Source: JALZUV01 sp964654855 (lineage in GTDB: Bacteria; Pseudomonadota; Alphaproteobacteria; Rickettsiales; JALZUV01). From it: a DNA stretch of 64,000 bases. Shown here one piece after another: positions 33,780 through 42,269 of the stretch. The translations under genes and the position numbers were made by a program. The notes beneath the pieces are model-generated. The model searched no databases. It had not been told where the DNA came from and saw only the letters and a list, made by a program, of their open reading frames with translations. The stretch spans positions 62,001 through 126,000 of the forward strand of contig CAZZJS010000005.1 of the NCBI GenBank assembly GCA_964654855.1. Direction: 5' to 3'. The number at the start of each line of letters is the position of its first letter. Position 1 is the stretch's first letter.

Positions 33780-35726
33780 CTAGCCGTCTGCAGAGCCGGT
33801 GCTCTCATTGATAAGCTCTAATAGAATATCAGATTGCAGTTGGTTCGTTTGAGCCGCTACAGAAATTGCCGCATTATTTTGAACTTGCAAACTTGCAAAT
33901 TCAGTTGAAGTTGCAAGGATATCTGTATCCGTTAAAGCGGAATGGGCATTGGTTTGATTTTGTACTAATTGGGCGGCGTTATTAGCGATATAATCAGAAC
34001 GTTGTGCAAGCGACCCTACATAAGCTCGCATGCTAGTCACTGCATTAATTGCTTTATCTATTTCTGTAGAAGCCAGCTCGGCTTCTTTGCGGGTGCCTAA
34101 AATTATATCGCCCGGATCGTCGAAGAGTGAATCGAGTGTTGCATCAACAAAAGTATATTCCAATACTTCAGAGCCGACGCCAGAAATATCAAAAGTAAGT
34201 TGCTCTGGGCCACCTATCGAGCTGCCAATGACTAAACCACCATCATTAAATTGCAATAGCTCTACATTGCTTAATATGTCGGTTCCGTTCGGGCTGCCGA
34301 CGCGAGTATCGGTGATGATGTAATCGCCATTAAAATCTTGCTCGATGCTGTAATCTGAAAAATTACCACTATAAGTGACTGTATCTGTACCTAAACCACC
34401 ATCAATTGTATCATTGCCATCAAGGCCACCAGAGGCTCCTCCAGGTTGACCAATTGCCGCGGTAATTTGTGCCACTTCTGCAGCATCAAGTGCATCATTA
34501 TATAAAGCAAAATCACCAATTTGACCTTTGAAGAAGTCATTAATCGCATTAGTGTTATCAGCGCCGAGTTCGTTATAGCCTCTTCCCCCGGATGCTCCAA
34601 AGGTAATGTCACCTGTATGTCTCGCTTGTGGTTGGTTTACAACTCCCACTCCAATGACGGCCCCATCCAGATAAGCGGTAAAAGTATTAGCGGTCGAATC
34701 AAATACAAAACCTGCGGTGTAGGTAGTGAAAGTGGAAATAGGCACTGAAAGGAAATGATCAAAGTCAGCCCCGTTATTTCTCCATGCCCCTACATAAAGA
34801 TTATTATTGTTAATATGAAAGCTGAAGCCATTTACTTGTGCGCCCTCTTCATAAATATACTGCCTGTTGGAAATGTCATCGCTAGTGGTAAAGTTCAAAA
34901 ATATGCTGCGTAAAGGATGTATTACATCATTGATATCACCAGTATTATTGACGTTTAGATGGTCATTTATTCCATCAAAGTCGAGAACGTTACTTCCGCC
35001 CTGTGCGATGAGGCGAGGTTGAGAGGATGCTACATTTTGAAAAGCAGTATTACCATTCCCGCTAGTGTCATTGATCGACTGCACAGCACCACCGTTCAAT
35101 GTTAAGCTGGAAGCGTCATTGGCTGCGATAACTACCGCTGCGCCTGGAGGTATGGGGACCGTACCATCGCTACCAGCATTAATGATATCATCACCTGCAC
35201 CAGCAAGCACAAGATCGTTGCCACCAAAGGCATTAATGGTCTCACCTATTTCGCTTCCTAATACGGTTTCGCCTGCATTTGTACCAAGGATGGTTTGCGT
35301 TATCCCTTCATAGCGATAGCCATTTAGTACTTGGGTGCCATTAAAGTTGGTGGTTTCTGCTAATCGGTCAATTTCTTTTTTGAGTGCTTGAAGCTCAATA
35401 TCCAGATAGCCGCGCTCAGTTTGCGTTATGCCATCACTACTTGCTTGAACGGAGAGCGATTTCATACGTAACAACAGTTCTTGAACATTAGAAAGTCCAC
35501 TATCAGCAACTTGAAAAAGGCTGATAGCCTGTGTGACATTGGATTGTACTGCACGCGTCGATTCAATATGGTTTCTAAGCGTAGAGGCAACAGACAGGCT
35601 CGCTGTATCAACTTGCGCGCTGGTGAGTCGGTTGCCCGATGCAAGTTGATCAATTGTCGTTTCAATTTTCTTACGCAAACGCGAGGTCGAAACATTCAAA
35701 CGATTATTTAGCGACGTTAAATCCAA
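33780..35726 (-). CDS. Flagellin with RTX repeats and LamG-like domain inserted in the variable region
   Basis: N-terminal residues 1-136 (RLRKKIETTIDQLASGNRL, DSGLSNVQELLLRMKSLSVQ, TNFNGTQVLNG) and C-terminal residues about 545-640 (ASTEIDKAINAVTSMRAYVG, SLQVQNNAAISVAAQ) are the D0/D1 helices of flagellin. Between them lie an RTX-like run (FGGNDLVLAGAGDDIINAG, 167-185), a LamG/concanavalin-like domain (about 195-425) and a second RTX-like block (GLDGNDTIDGGLGTDTV, 434-450) with its usual DYSIEQDFNGDYIITD tail. At 648 residues it is large for a flagellin. The start is a TTG at 35726; no in-frame ATG exists upstream before a stop. It should be exported by the flagellar system and display a surface domain that may bind calcium and glycans. 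No other flagellar genes are in the window. Confidence 0.88.
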   Translation of the reverse strand: MDLTSLNNRLNVSTSRLRKKIETTIDQLASGNRLTSAQVDTASLSVASTLRNHIESTRAVQSNVTQAISLFQVADSGLSNVQELLLRMKSLSVQASSDGITQTERGYLDIELQALKKEIDRLAETTNFNGTQVLNGYRYEGITQTILGTNAGETVLGSEIGETINAFGGNDLVLAGAGDDIINAGSDGTVPIPPGAAVVIAANDASSLTLNGGAVQSINDTSGNGNTAFQNVASSQPRLIAQGGSNVLDFDGINDHLNVNNTGDINDVIHPLRSIFLNFTTSDDISNRQYIYEEGAQVNGFSFHINNNNLYVGAWRNNGADFDHFLSVPISTFTTYTAGFVFDSTANTFTAYLDGAVIGVGVVNQPQARHTGDITFGASGGRGYNELGADNTNAINDFFKGQIGDFALYNDALDAAEVAQITAAIGQPGGASGGLDGNDTIDGGLGTDTVTYSGNFSDYSIEQDFNGDYIITDTRVGSPNGTDILSNVELLQFNDGGLVIGSSIGGPEQLTFDISGVGSEVLEYTFVDATLDSLFDDPGDIILGTRKEAELASTEIDKAINAVTSMRAYVGSLAQRSDYIANNAAQLVQNQTNAHSALTDTDILATSTEFASLQVQNNAAISVAAQTNQLQSDILLELINESTGSADG

Positions 35727-35772
35727 AATTCTCTCACTAATGTCATTTTACTTTTTCTTACACAAATTCTAA

Positions 35773-35788
35773 GCAAATTTTGTGCCAA
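35773..35788 (-). promoter_or_regulatory. Sigma-54 (RpoN)-type promoter for the flagellin gene
   Basis: On the minus strand the sequence TTGGCACAAAATTTGC has the invariant GG and GC dinucleotides separated by exactly ten bases, matching the -24/-12 consensus TGGCAC-N5-TTGC. Transcription would begin near 35761, about 35 bases before the TTG start codon. Sigma-54 control of flagellins is well established in several proteobacteria. Confidence 0.75.
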
Positions 35789-35882
35789 TTTGAGCGAGTA
35801 TGTCTTTTGTAGTTTGCAATAATCTTAAAGAAGAATGAATCAATGCTTTAGAAATGCAAGAATTCCGGTTAAAACCGCTCCT

Positions 35883-37274
35883 ATGACAGAAGAATCTTCA
35901 AATCCAATGTGGGGTGGGCGCTTTACTGGTGGCCCTGCTAAAATTATGGAGGAGCTCAACGCTTCGATCCATTTTGATAAACGTATGGCGGCGCAAGATA
36001 TTGCTGGCTCGCTGGCGCATGCGGCGATGCTGGCAAAAACTGGCATTTTAACAGATGAAGAAGTGGCGCAAATTAGCCAAGGTTTACGTGAGATTTTGGT
36101 GGAGATTGAAGCGGGTGATTTCGTCTTTAAGCCAGAGCTTGAAGATATTCACATGAATGTTGAATCTCGTTTGCGTGAGAAAATTGGTGCGGTTTCAGGT
36201 AAGCTGCACACGGCGCGTTCGCGCAATGACCAAGTGGCGACGGATTTTAAACTTTGGACGCGTGATGCGATTGATGGCTTGGATAAAGACTTACAATCCG
36301 TACAATCTTCTCTGATCGGCCAAGCCGCACAACATGCAGAATCGGTAATGCCTGGTTTTACACATTTGCAGCCAGCACAGCCCGTCACATTTGGTCATCA
36401 TTTGCTGGCTTATGTGGAGATGTTTGGCCGTGATCGTGCTCGTTTAAAGGATGCGCGTGCGCGTTTGAATGAATGTCCGCTAGGTTCGGCAGCTTTGGCC
36501 GGAACCGGTTTTGCGATTGATCGCGAGCAAACGGCAAGTGCATTAGGGTTTGATAAACCTACGGTGAACTCACTCGATGCGGTATCTGATCGTGACTTTG
36601 CTTTGGAGTTTTTGAGCGTTGCTGCGATGACTGCGATGCATCTTTCACGGCTAGGTGAAGAGCTTGTCATGTGGGGTTCGCCTGCCTTTGGTTTTGTGAC
36701 CCATTCGGATAGCTTCTCCACCGGAAGCTCTATTATGCCGCAGAAAAAGAATCCCGATGCAGCGGAACTAGTGCGCGGAAAAATTGGCCGAATCGCCAGC
36801 CAGTTTGATAGGTTGTTATTGGTGATGAAAGGGCTACCTCTCGCCTATAATAAAGATACGCAGGAAGATAAAGAACCTGTATTTGAAGCGGCAGAACAGC
36901 TCTCATTGTGCTTGCAAGTAACGGCAGGAATGATCGAAAAACTCACCGTGCATCCAGAGAAAATGCGTGCTGCTTGTGCGGATGGTTTCCTGACTGCGAC
37001 CGATTTAGCCGATTGGCTGGTGCGTGAACTTGGACTTCCTTTCCGCGATGCTCACCATGCGACAGCGGCTGCCGTAGAAAAGGCGCAAGCTGCTAATTGT
37101 GAGCTGCATGAACTGCCATTGGAAGCGTTGCAAGAGGTCCATGGCGAGATTACTGATGCGGTGTTTGAAGTGCTTTCGGTAGAGGCATCCGTCGCCAGCC
37201 GTACGAGCTTTGGTGGAACCTCGCCTATACGTGTGAAGGAATCAGTGGAAGCGGCAAAGAAGCGTTATCTCTAG
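35883..37274 (+). CDS. argH: Argininosuccinate lyase
   Basis: Last step of arginine synthesis, splitting argininosuccinate to arginine and fumarate. The signature loop GSSIMPQKKNPD is present, as are HTARSRNDQVATD and GFTHLQPAQPVTFGHH. Family homology starts at MWGGRF, so the ATG at 35883 is preferred (463 residues); an in-frame ATG at 35835 would add 16 residues of unlikely composition. Neither has a strong ribosome-binding site. Its stop overlaps, tail to tail, an unknown gene by four bases. The usual argH-lptM-lysA arrangement is split here, with lysA about 3.6 kb away on the other strand. Confidence 0.95.
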   Translation: MTEESSNPMWGGRFTGGPAKIMEELNASIHFDKRMAAQDIAGSLAHAAMLAKTGILTDEEVAQISQGLREILVEIEAGDFVFKPELEDIHMNVESRLREKIGAVSGKLHTARSRNDQVATDFKLWTRDAIDGLDKDLQSVQSSLIGQAAQHAESVMPGFTHLQPAQPVTFGHHLLAYVEMFGRDRARLKDARARLNECPLGSAALAGTGFAIDREQTASALGFDKPTVNSLDAVSDRDFALEFLSVAAMTAMHLSRLGEELVMWGSPAFGFVTHSDSFSTGSSIMPQKKNPDAAELVRGKIGRIASQFDRLLLVMKGLPLAYNKDTQEDKEPVFEAAEQLSLCLQVTAGMIEKLTVHPEKMRAACADGFLTATDLADWLVRELGLPFRDAHHATAAAVEKAQAANCELHELPLEALQEVHGEITDAVFEVLSVEASVASRTSFGGTSPIRVKESVEAAKKRYL

Positions 37275-38407
37275 ACCGTTCGGTTAGAACCAGAAGGCAC
37301 TTGGCTCGATTTATCAACCCAAGTGTTGGCGGGTGATGGTTTGTGTTTTTCGAGTGCTTCACTCAGTTTGCTAATGGTAGCCTCTTTGCTGAGCGTTTCG
37401 ATACCAATTTCTTTTTGATGACTTAAATATTCAGCGGTTTGTTCAATTAATGCCGTTTGTTTTTCTTTAGGCTGAGCCTGTATGATAGTGCCAAGTTCGT
37501 GCAATAATGTTTCACGCGCATCTGCTAGAACATTTGCATCGCCACTCGCGCCTTTTTTCGTTCCCATCAATGTTAGGTTACTAAAAACATAACTTGCAGC
37601 CGTAAGTGCGCGGAACATCCAAATATTTTTAAAGACAGAGCTTTGACTACGAGCGAGGTTGATTTTTCCTTGTTCAGTTTGAGGGTCTGCTAAGGGTTTG
37701 TTATAGCGATTATAACGCTCAATAGAGCTTTTAGCAGTGAAAAAATTATTAGCAAAGTAAAGGCCACCCGTCACTGCGAGTGCATTTTTCTGCAAGGTTG
37801 CTTGAATGCCCGTAGTGCCAGCTTCTGCCAATTGTTTCGGTGTTTTTTCTTTAATCAGTAACCCTGCTAATGCGCCTGACATAATCAATATGCCCATCCC
37901 TAAGGTTCCGACATTAGTTTTACCCTCGGCTTTACCTTTTTGGAAATCTTTCCAGCCATCAGAAATAAGAAGAGTCGATAAAAGACCGTAACTGGCATTT
38001 AAAATTTCAGTTGGGTATTTATAGCAGAAATCCTCAATTTTACCAAAAAAGTTTTTATTGTTTTCGCGTTTTGCTCGCTGCACATAATCGGTTGATAATT
38101 GGATACCTTCTTTTTCAAAATGAGCGGCAAGCTTATCGTGCAGAGCAGAAAGTTGATCTGCAACAGGGCGTTTTCCGTATTTTGCCATCGCTGCACCACC
38201 AATGGCAAAGCCACCACCAACGGCAAGTTCTTTAATACCACTTGAGAGCGCGTCTTTATCGCCTTCTTTGATGCCTTGGCGCATATTAATAACGCCTTCA
38301 ATAGCGAGCGCAGCATCGCCAATGAGGTAGCCAATGCCCGATAGTTTGCGTCGATTCTTATCAAACCAACCGTTTTCAGCCTCTATATTTGTATCTTTTG
38401 AGTTCAT
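37271..38407 (-). CDS. Unknown protein with hydrophobic hairpins, paralogue 1
   Basis: A 378-residue protein of unknown function. It has no signal peptide, but several glycine-rich hydrophobic segments (SGIGYLIGDAALAIEGVI about 23-40; GGGFAIGGAAMAKYG; GTLGMGILIMSGALAGLLI; GGLYFANNFF; FRALTAASYVFSN) separated by charged helices. Its order of blocks matches the larger protein encoded at 48255-49979: an aromatic-N-K/R-GxxYLxGD block, an AAxxxY...A-Q block before a charged helix, an L...GIKEIQ-like block, and a C-terminal PKE-containing helix. The ends of this gene and argH overlap by four bases. A role in membranes or as a secreted effector is possible but unproven. Confidence 0.75.
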   Translation of the reverse strand: MNSKDTNIEAENGWFDKNRRKLSGIGYLIGDAALAIEGVINMRQGIKEGDKDALSSGIKELAVGGGFAIGGAAMAKYGKRPVADQLSALHDKLAAHFEKEGIQLSTDYVQRAKRENNKNFFGKIEDFCYKYPTEILNASYGLLSTLLISDGWKDFQKGKAEGKTNVGTLGMGILIMSGALAGLLIKEKTPKQLAEAGTTGIQATLQKNALAVTGGLYFANNFFTAKSSIERYNRYNKPLADPQTEQGKINLARSQSSVFKNIWMFRALTAASYVFSNLTLMGTKKGASGDANVLADARETLLHELGTIIQAQPKEKQTALIEQTAEYLSHQKEIGIETLSKEATISKLSEALEKHKPSPANTWVDKSSQVPSGSNRTV

Positions 38408-38497
38408 CTCACTCTCACATTAGCAAATTTATGTTACGGTCTTGTGAAGGTGTATGGATTTTGTTAGAAATAACCCCTTATTTACAAGGATTTTTTG

Positions 38498-40099
38498 ATG
38501 ACAGACCCAAAAACACTCGCATTAGAGGCTAAAGCATGGCCATTTAAAGAAGCTGCGAATTTGGTGAAACGCTTTAAAAAGCAATCCCCTTCAAAAGGTT
38601 ATGCGTTGTTTGAGACCGGCTATGGCCCCTCTGGTTTGCCGCATTTAGGCACATTTCAGGAAGTGGCGCGTACTTGTATGGTGATGCGCGCATTTGAAGA
38701 AATGTCTGATATTCCGACCAAACTTTTCTGTATTTCGGATGATATGGATGGAATGCGTAAAATTCCGGAGAATTTACCGCAACAGGAAATGTTGACAGAG
38801 CACCTGCATAAGCCGCTAACCCATGTGCCCGATCCATTTGGCACGCATGAGAGTTTTGGTGATCATATGAACGCCAAATTGAACGAATTTCTTGATCATT
38901 TCGGCTTTGATTATGAGTTTAAATCAGCGACTGATCTTTATAAAGATGGCACCTATGATGCGGCGCTGAAAAAAGCGGTAGAACGTTATGATGCGATTAT
39001 GAAAGTTATGCTGCCAAGCTTGGGTGAAGAGCGTCAGAAAACCTATAGTCCGTTCTTGCCAATATCGCCCAAAACAGGCCGTGTACTTTATGTGCCGATG
39101 AAAGCGGTGGATAAAGAAAATTACACTATTACCTTTGATGATGAGGATGGCACGGAAGTGACGATGCCAGTGACTGGCGGCCAATGTAAGCTGCAATGGA
39201 AGCCTGATTTTGGCATGCGCTGGGCCGCACTGGAAGTGGATTTTGAGATGTATGGTAAAGACCATCTCGTGAATGGAAAACTCTATTCGGCCATCACGCG
39301 GATTTTGGGTGGTAACCCGCCGGAGCAGTTTAGCTACGAGCTATTTTTGGATGAAAAAGGCGGTAAAATCTCGAAATCTAAAGGCAATGGCCTGACGATT
39401 GATGAATGGCTCACTTATGCGCCGCGTGAATCGCTTGCTTATTATCTCTATCAATCGCCGAAAAAGGCAAAGCGCCTTTATTTCGATGTGATCCCTAAAG
39501 CGGTGGATGATTATCGCACGCATCTTGCAAAATATCAGGAGCAGGATGAGCTCGCTCGATTGGAGAATCCTGTGTGGCACATCCACGCTGGCAATCCGCC
39601 AGAAGTGGAATTGGCCGATGTGAGTTTTGCCTTACTACTTAACTTGGCGAGCGTGTGTAACCCTGAAGATAAATCCGTGCTTTGGGGCTTTATTGGGCAA
39701 TATGCTGAAGGTGCGACGCCGGAGAAATATCCGGCTCTCGATGCGCTGGCAGGCTACGCCGTACGCTATTATCACGACTTTGTGAAGCCAACGAAATCTT
39801 ATCGTGCAGCGACAGAAAAAGAACAAAATGCGCTGAATTATCTCGTAGAATTACTGCGCGAAGATACGTCTCCTGAAGAAGATGAGAGCCTCTCTAGCCA
39901 TTATATGAGTAAGGTCTATACGGTTGGTCGCGAGCATTACGGCAAAGAGAATATGCGCGAATGGTTCGGCGCGATGTATGAAGTGCTGCTCGGCCAAACT
40001 CAAGGCCCACGCATGGGAAGTTTCATCGCACTTTACGGCAAAAATGAAACGCTAAACCTTGTTGAGAAAGCCTTAAAAGGCGAGGATATGGCGGCGTGA
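38498..40099 (+). CDS. lysK: Lysyl-tRNA synthetase, class I
   Basis: Class I LysRS, unrelated to the class II LysS of E. coli and typical of archaea and most alphaproteobacteria. The 533-residue protein has the HIGH-equivalent GPSGLPHLGTFQEVART (about 47-63) and the KMSKS-equivalent GGKISKSKGNG. The ATG at 38498 has AAGGA eight bases upstream; the TTG one codon earlier is less likely. The stop overlaps the GTG start of the HAD gene by four bases, so the two are translationally coupled. Confidence 0.95.
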   Translation: MTDPKTLALEAKAWPFKEAANLVKRFKKQSPSKGYALFETGYGPSGLPHLGTFQEVARTCMVMRAFEEMSDIPTKLFCISDDMDGMRKIPENLPQQEMLTEHLHKPLTHVPDPFGTHESFGDHMNAKLNEFLDHFGFDYEFKSATDLYKDGTYDAALKKAVERYDAIMKVMLPSLGEERQKTYSPFLPISPKTGRVLYVPMKAVDKENYTITFDDEDGTEVTMPVTGGQCKLQWKPDFGMRWAALEVDFEMYGKDHLVNGKLYSAITRILGGNPPEQFSYELFLDEKGGKISKSKGNGLTIDEWLTYAPRESLAYYLYQSPKKAKRLYFDVIPKAVDDYRTHLAKYQEQDELARLENPVWHIHAGNPPEVELADVSFALLLNLASVCNPEDKSVLWGFIGQYAEGATPEKYPALDALAGYAVRYYHDFVKPTKSYRAATEKEQNALNYLVELLREDTSPEEDESLSSHYMSKVYTVGREHYGKENMREWFGAMYEVLLGQTQGPRMGSFIALYGKNETLNLVEKALKGEDMAA

Positions 40100-40914
40100 A
40101 TTTCCTAACGATTGCCGAAAATTATGATGCATTTTTATGTGACCTGTGGGGCGTGATTCATGACGGTGATGAGCTTTATGATGGTGTGCTAGAGTCGCTC
40201 GAAGCGTTACACCAAATGGGTAAAAAGCTTGTGTTTCTCTCTAATGCACCACGGCTTGCGGAGACGATTTTTACGCGTATGGATGGTATGGGCGTTAAGC
40301 GCGAATGGTATCTCGGGGGGATGACATCGGGCGAAGCGGCAGTGAAATATTTACAGCAAAAGCCTGAGCGTTTTAGCGGTAAATATTATTACCTTGGGCT
40401 TGAGAAAGATGAAGGCATGTTACCGCTTATCCCACAGCAGCGCGTGGATTCAATCCAAGAAGCGGATTTTCTTTTTAATGGGAATTTTGAAGCGCTCGGT
40501 CAAACTTACCCTGATATCCAGCCTATTGTGGAGGCTGCTATTGCACGTAATTTGCCAATGCTTTGCATCAACCCTGATATGGAAGTTACCAAAATGAATG
40601 GCACGCAAATTCTATGTGCTGGTTTTATCGCGGAGAAGTATATCGAACTGGGCGGCCAAGTTGAATATATCGGCAAACCGCATCCCTACGTATTTGAGTT
40701 GGGAATGGAGATGCTGGGTAATCCACCTAAAGATCGAGTGTTGATGATCGGCGATAATGTGATGACCGATATTAAAGGCGGCAATGCCGCGGGCATTGAT
40801 ACGGTGTTTATCACGCAAGGCATTTTGCAAAATCAGAAGTCAGGCGCGCAAACGGCAGAGGAATATTGTGCGGCGCGCGGTATCACGCCGACGCATATTG
40901 TAGAAAGCCTATAG
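40096..40914 (+). CDS. HAD-superfamily class IIA hydrolase (TIGR01459-like)
   Basis: A sugar- or nucleotide-phosphatase-like HAD protein. The catalytic aspartate block DLWGVIHDG is at residues 16-24, followed by VFLSNAPR, the lysine-containing GKPHPYVFELG block, and MIGDNVMTDIKGGNAAGIDT for the metal. The length of 272 residues and the pattern fit the alphaproteobacterial TIGR01459 family, whose substrate is not known to me. GTG start overlapping the lysK stop. Its own end overlaps lysA, on the other strand, by six bases. Confidence 0.9.
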   Translation: MNFLTIAENYDAFLCDLWGVIHDGDELYDGVLESLEALHQMGKKLVFLSNAPRLAETIFTRMDGMGVKREWYLGGMTSGEAAVKYLQQKPERFSGKYYYLGLEKDEGMLPLIPQQRVDSIQEADFLFNGNFEALGQTYPDIQPIVEAAIARNLPMLCINPDMEVTKMNGTQILCAGFIAEKYIELGGQVEYIGKPHPYVFELGMEMLGNPPKDRVLMIGDNVMTDIKGGNAAGIDTVFITQGILQNQKSGAQTAEEYCAARGITPTHIVESL

Positions 40915-42156
40915 CCACTCTGGCATTTGCTGATTGGCAATCATTTCTTCGTAACTAGGGCGTTTGCGAATCACCGCCCAGTCAGAACCGTTGACGAGCA
41001 CTTCAGGAATCATCGGGCGCGAGTTATATTCATTGCTCATGCTGCCACCATAAGCGCCGCAAGAACGAATGGCGATGAGGTCATCTGACTTTGGATTGCT
41101 AAGAGGGCGGTCTTTGCCAAAGATGTCACTGCTTTCGCAAACAGGGCCGACAATATGGTGAGGGGTTGGCGTTTCGTTGTTTTCAACTACGGGCACAATT
41201 TCATGATAGGAATCGTAAAGGGATGGTCGCATCAGGTCATTCATGGCGGCATCAACGATCACATATTTATCTTTAAGGTAAATCACTTTACTTACCAAAA
41301 TTCCCGCATTGGCGGCGATCATTCGGCCGGGTTCGAATAATAATGTGCCCTCAAATTCGCCAATTTCTTCGCGTACGGCTTTGGCGTAATCGGTCGGTAA
41401 GGGTGGGGTTTGGTCTTCATCGCCATAAGGCACGCCGAGGCCGCCACCAAGATCGAGCGTTTGGATGTTATGGCCAGCGGCGCGTAGCTCATTGGTCATT
41501 CCCAAAATCGCGCGGAAGGCTTGACGGAATGGCGTGAGTGAAGTGAGTTGTGAACCAATATGCATCGACACGCCTTGTACTTTCAAGTGAGGCAAGCTGG
41601 CGGAGTAATCATAAGCTTCGCGCACCACATCAAAGGCGATACCGAATTTGCTTTCCTTTTGCCCAGTTGAAATTTTCTCGTGCGTTTGAGGGTCAACCGC
41701 TGGGTTTACTCGTAGGGCGACAGGGGCTTTTACATTGAGCGAACCAGCAACTTCATTGAGCGCATTTAGCTCTGCTTGAGACTCAGCATTAAATTGAAAA
41801 ATGCCTTCCTTTAGCGCATAAGCCATTTCCTCTTTGGTTTTGCCCACGCCAGAAAAGACGATGTCAGAGGCAGGGATGCCGGCTTTGCGAGCTGCCCGAA
41901 TTTCGCCGGCAGAAACCGTATCAGCACCACAACCTTGTGCGGCGAGTGTTTTGAGAACGGCAATATTGCTATTAGCTTTGACTGCGAAGCATACTTTGTG
42001 ATCATACTCGCCAAGTACATCGTTAAAGACGTTAAAGTGATGAATAAAGGTGGCGCTAGAATAGCAGTAAAAGGGTGTGCCAACTTGTGCCGCAATGTCA
42101 TGCAGTGCGATTTCCTCAGCATGTAGCTGGCCCTTTTGATAAGTAAAATGATCCAT
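40909..42156 (-). CDS. lysA: Diaminopimelate decarboxylase
   Basis: PLP enzyme making L-lysine from meso-diaminopimelate. In the 415-residue protein the PLP lysine is Lys60 in VCFAVKANSN, and the GGGLGVPYG and EPGRMIAANAG blocks are present, as is the CESSDIFGKDR active-site segment supplying the catalytic cysteine from the neighbouring subunit. The start overlaps the lptM stop (TAATG). Third gene of purF-lptM-lysA. Its substrate is also the crosslinking residue handled by murE. Confidence 0.96.
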   Translation of the reverse strand: MDHFTYQKGQLHAEEIALHDIAAQVGTPFYCYSSATFIHHFNVFNDVLGEYDHKVCFAVKANSNIAVLKTLAAQGCGADTVSAGEIRAARKAGIPASDIVFSGVGKTKEEMAYALKEGIFQFNAESQAELNALNEVAGSLNVKAPVALRVNPAVDPQTHEKISTGQKESKFGIAFDVVREAYDYSASLPHLKVQGVSMHIGSQLTSLTPFRQAFRAILGMTNELRAAGHNIQTLDLGGGLGVPYGDEDQTPPLPTDYAKAVREEIGEFEGTLLFEPGRMIAANAGILVSKVIYLKDKYVIVDAAMNDLMRPSLYDSYHEIVPVVENNETPTPHHIVGPVCESSDIFGKDRPLSNPKSDDLIAIRSCGAYGGSMSNEYNSRPMIPEVLVNGSDWAVIRKRPSYEEMIANQQMPEWL

Positions 42157-42269
42157 TACTGGCTCGTGGATTGTTCTATTTTGGGTAGTTTTAAATCGGT
42201 TTTATGTCCGCAAGAGGCGGTAACAGAGAGGATCAGAATAATCAGTAAAAATCGCATCGTTATACTCAT
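42156..42269 (-). CDS. lptM: Small LptM (YifL-like) lipoprotein
   Basis: A 37-codon gene between purF and lysA. The product MSITMRFLLIILILSVTASC has a signal segment ending in a lipobox-like TASC (acylated Cys20), and the mature part GHKTDLKLPKIEQSTSQ matches the CG-K-x-x-L-x-LP pattern of LptM, which helps LptD assembly in the outer membrane. The ATG at 42269 overlaps the purF stop (ATGA), and its TAA overlaps the lysA start (TAATG), so all three are coupled. Alternative start: the ATG four codons later. LptM upstream of lysA is a known gene order in many proteobacteria. Confidence 0.85.
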   Translation of the reverse strand: MSITMRFLLIILILSVTASCGHKTDLKLPKIEQSTSQ

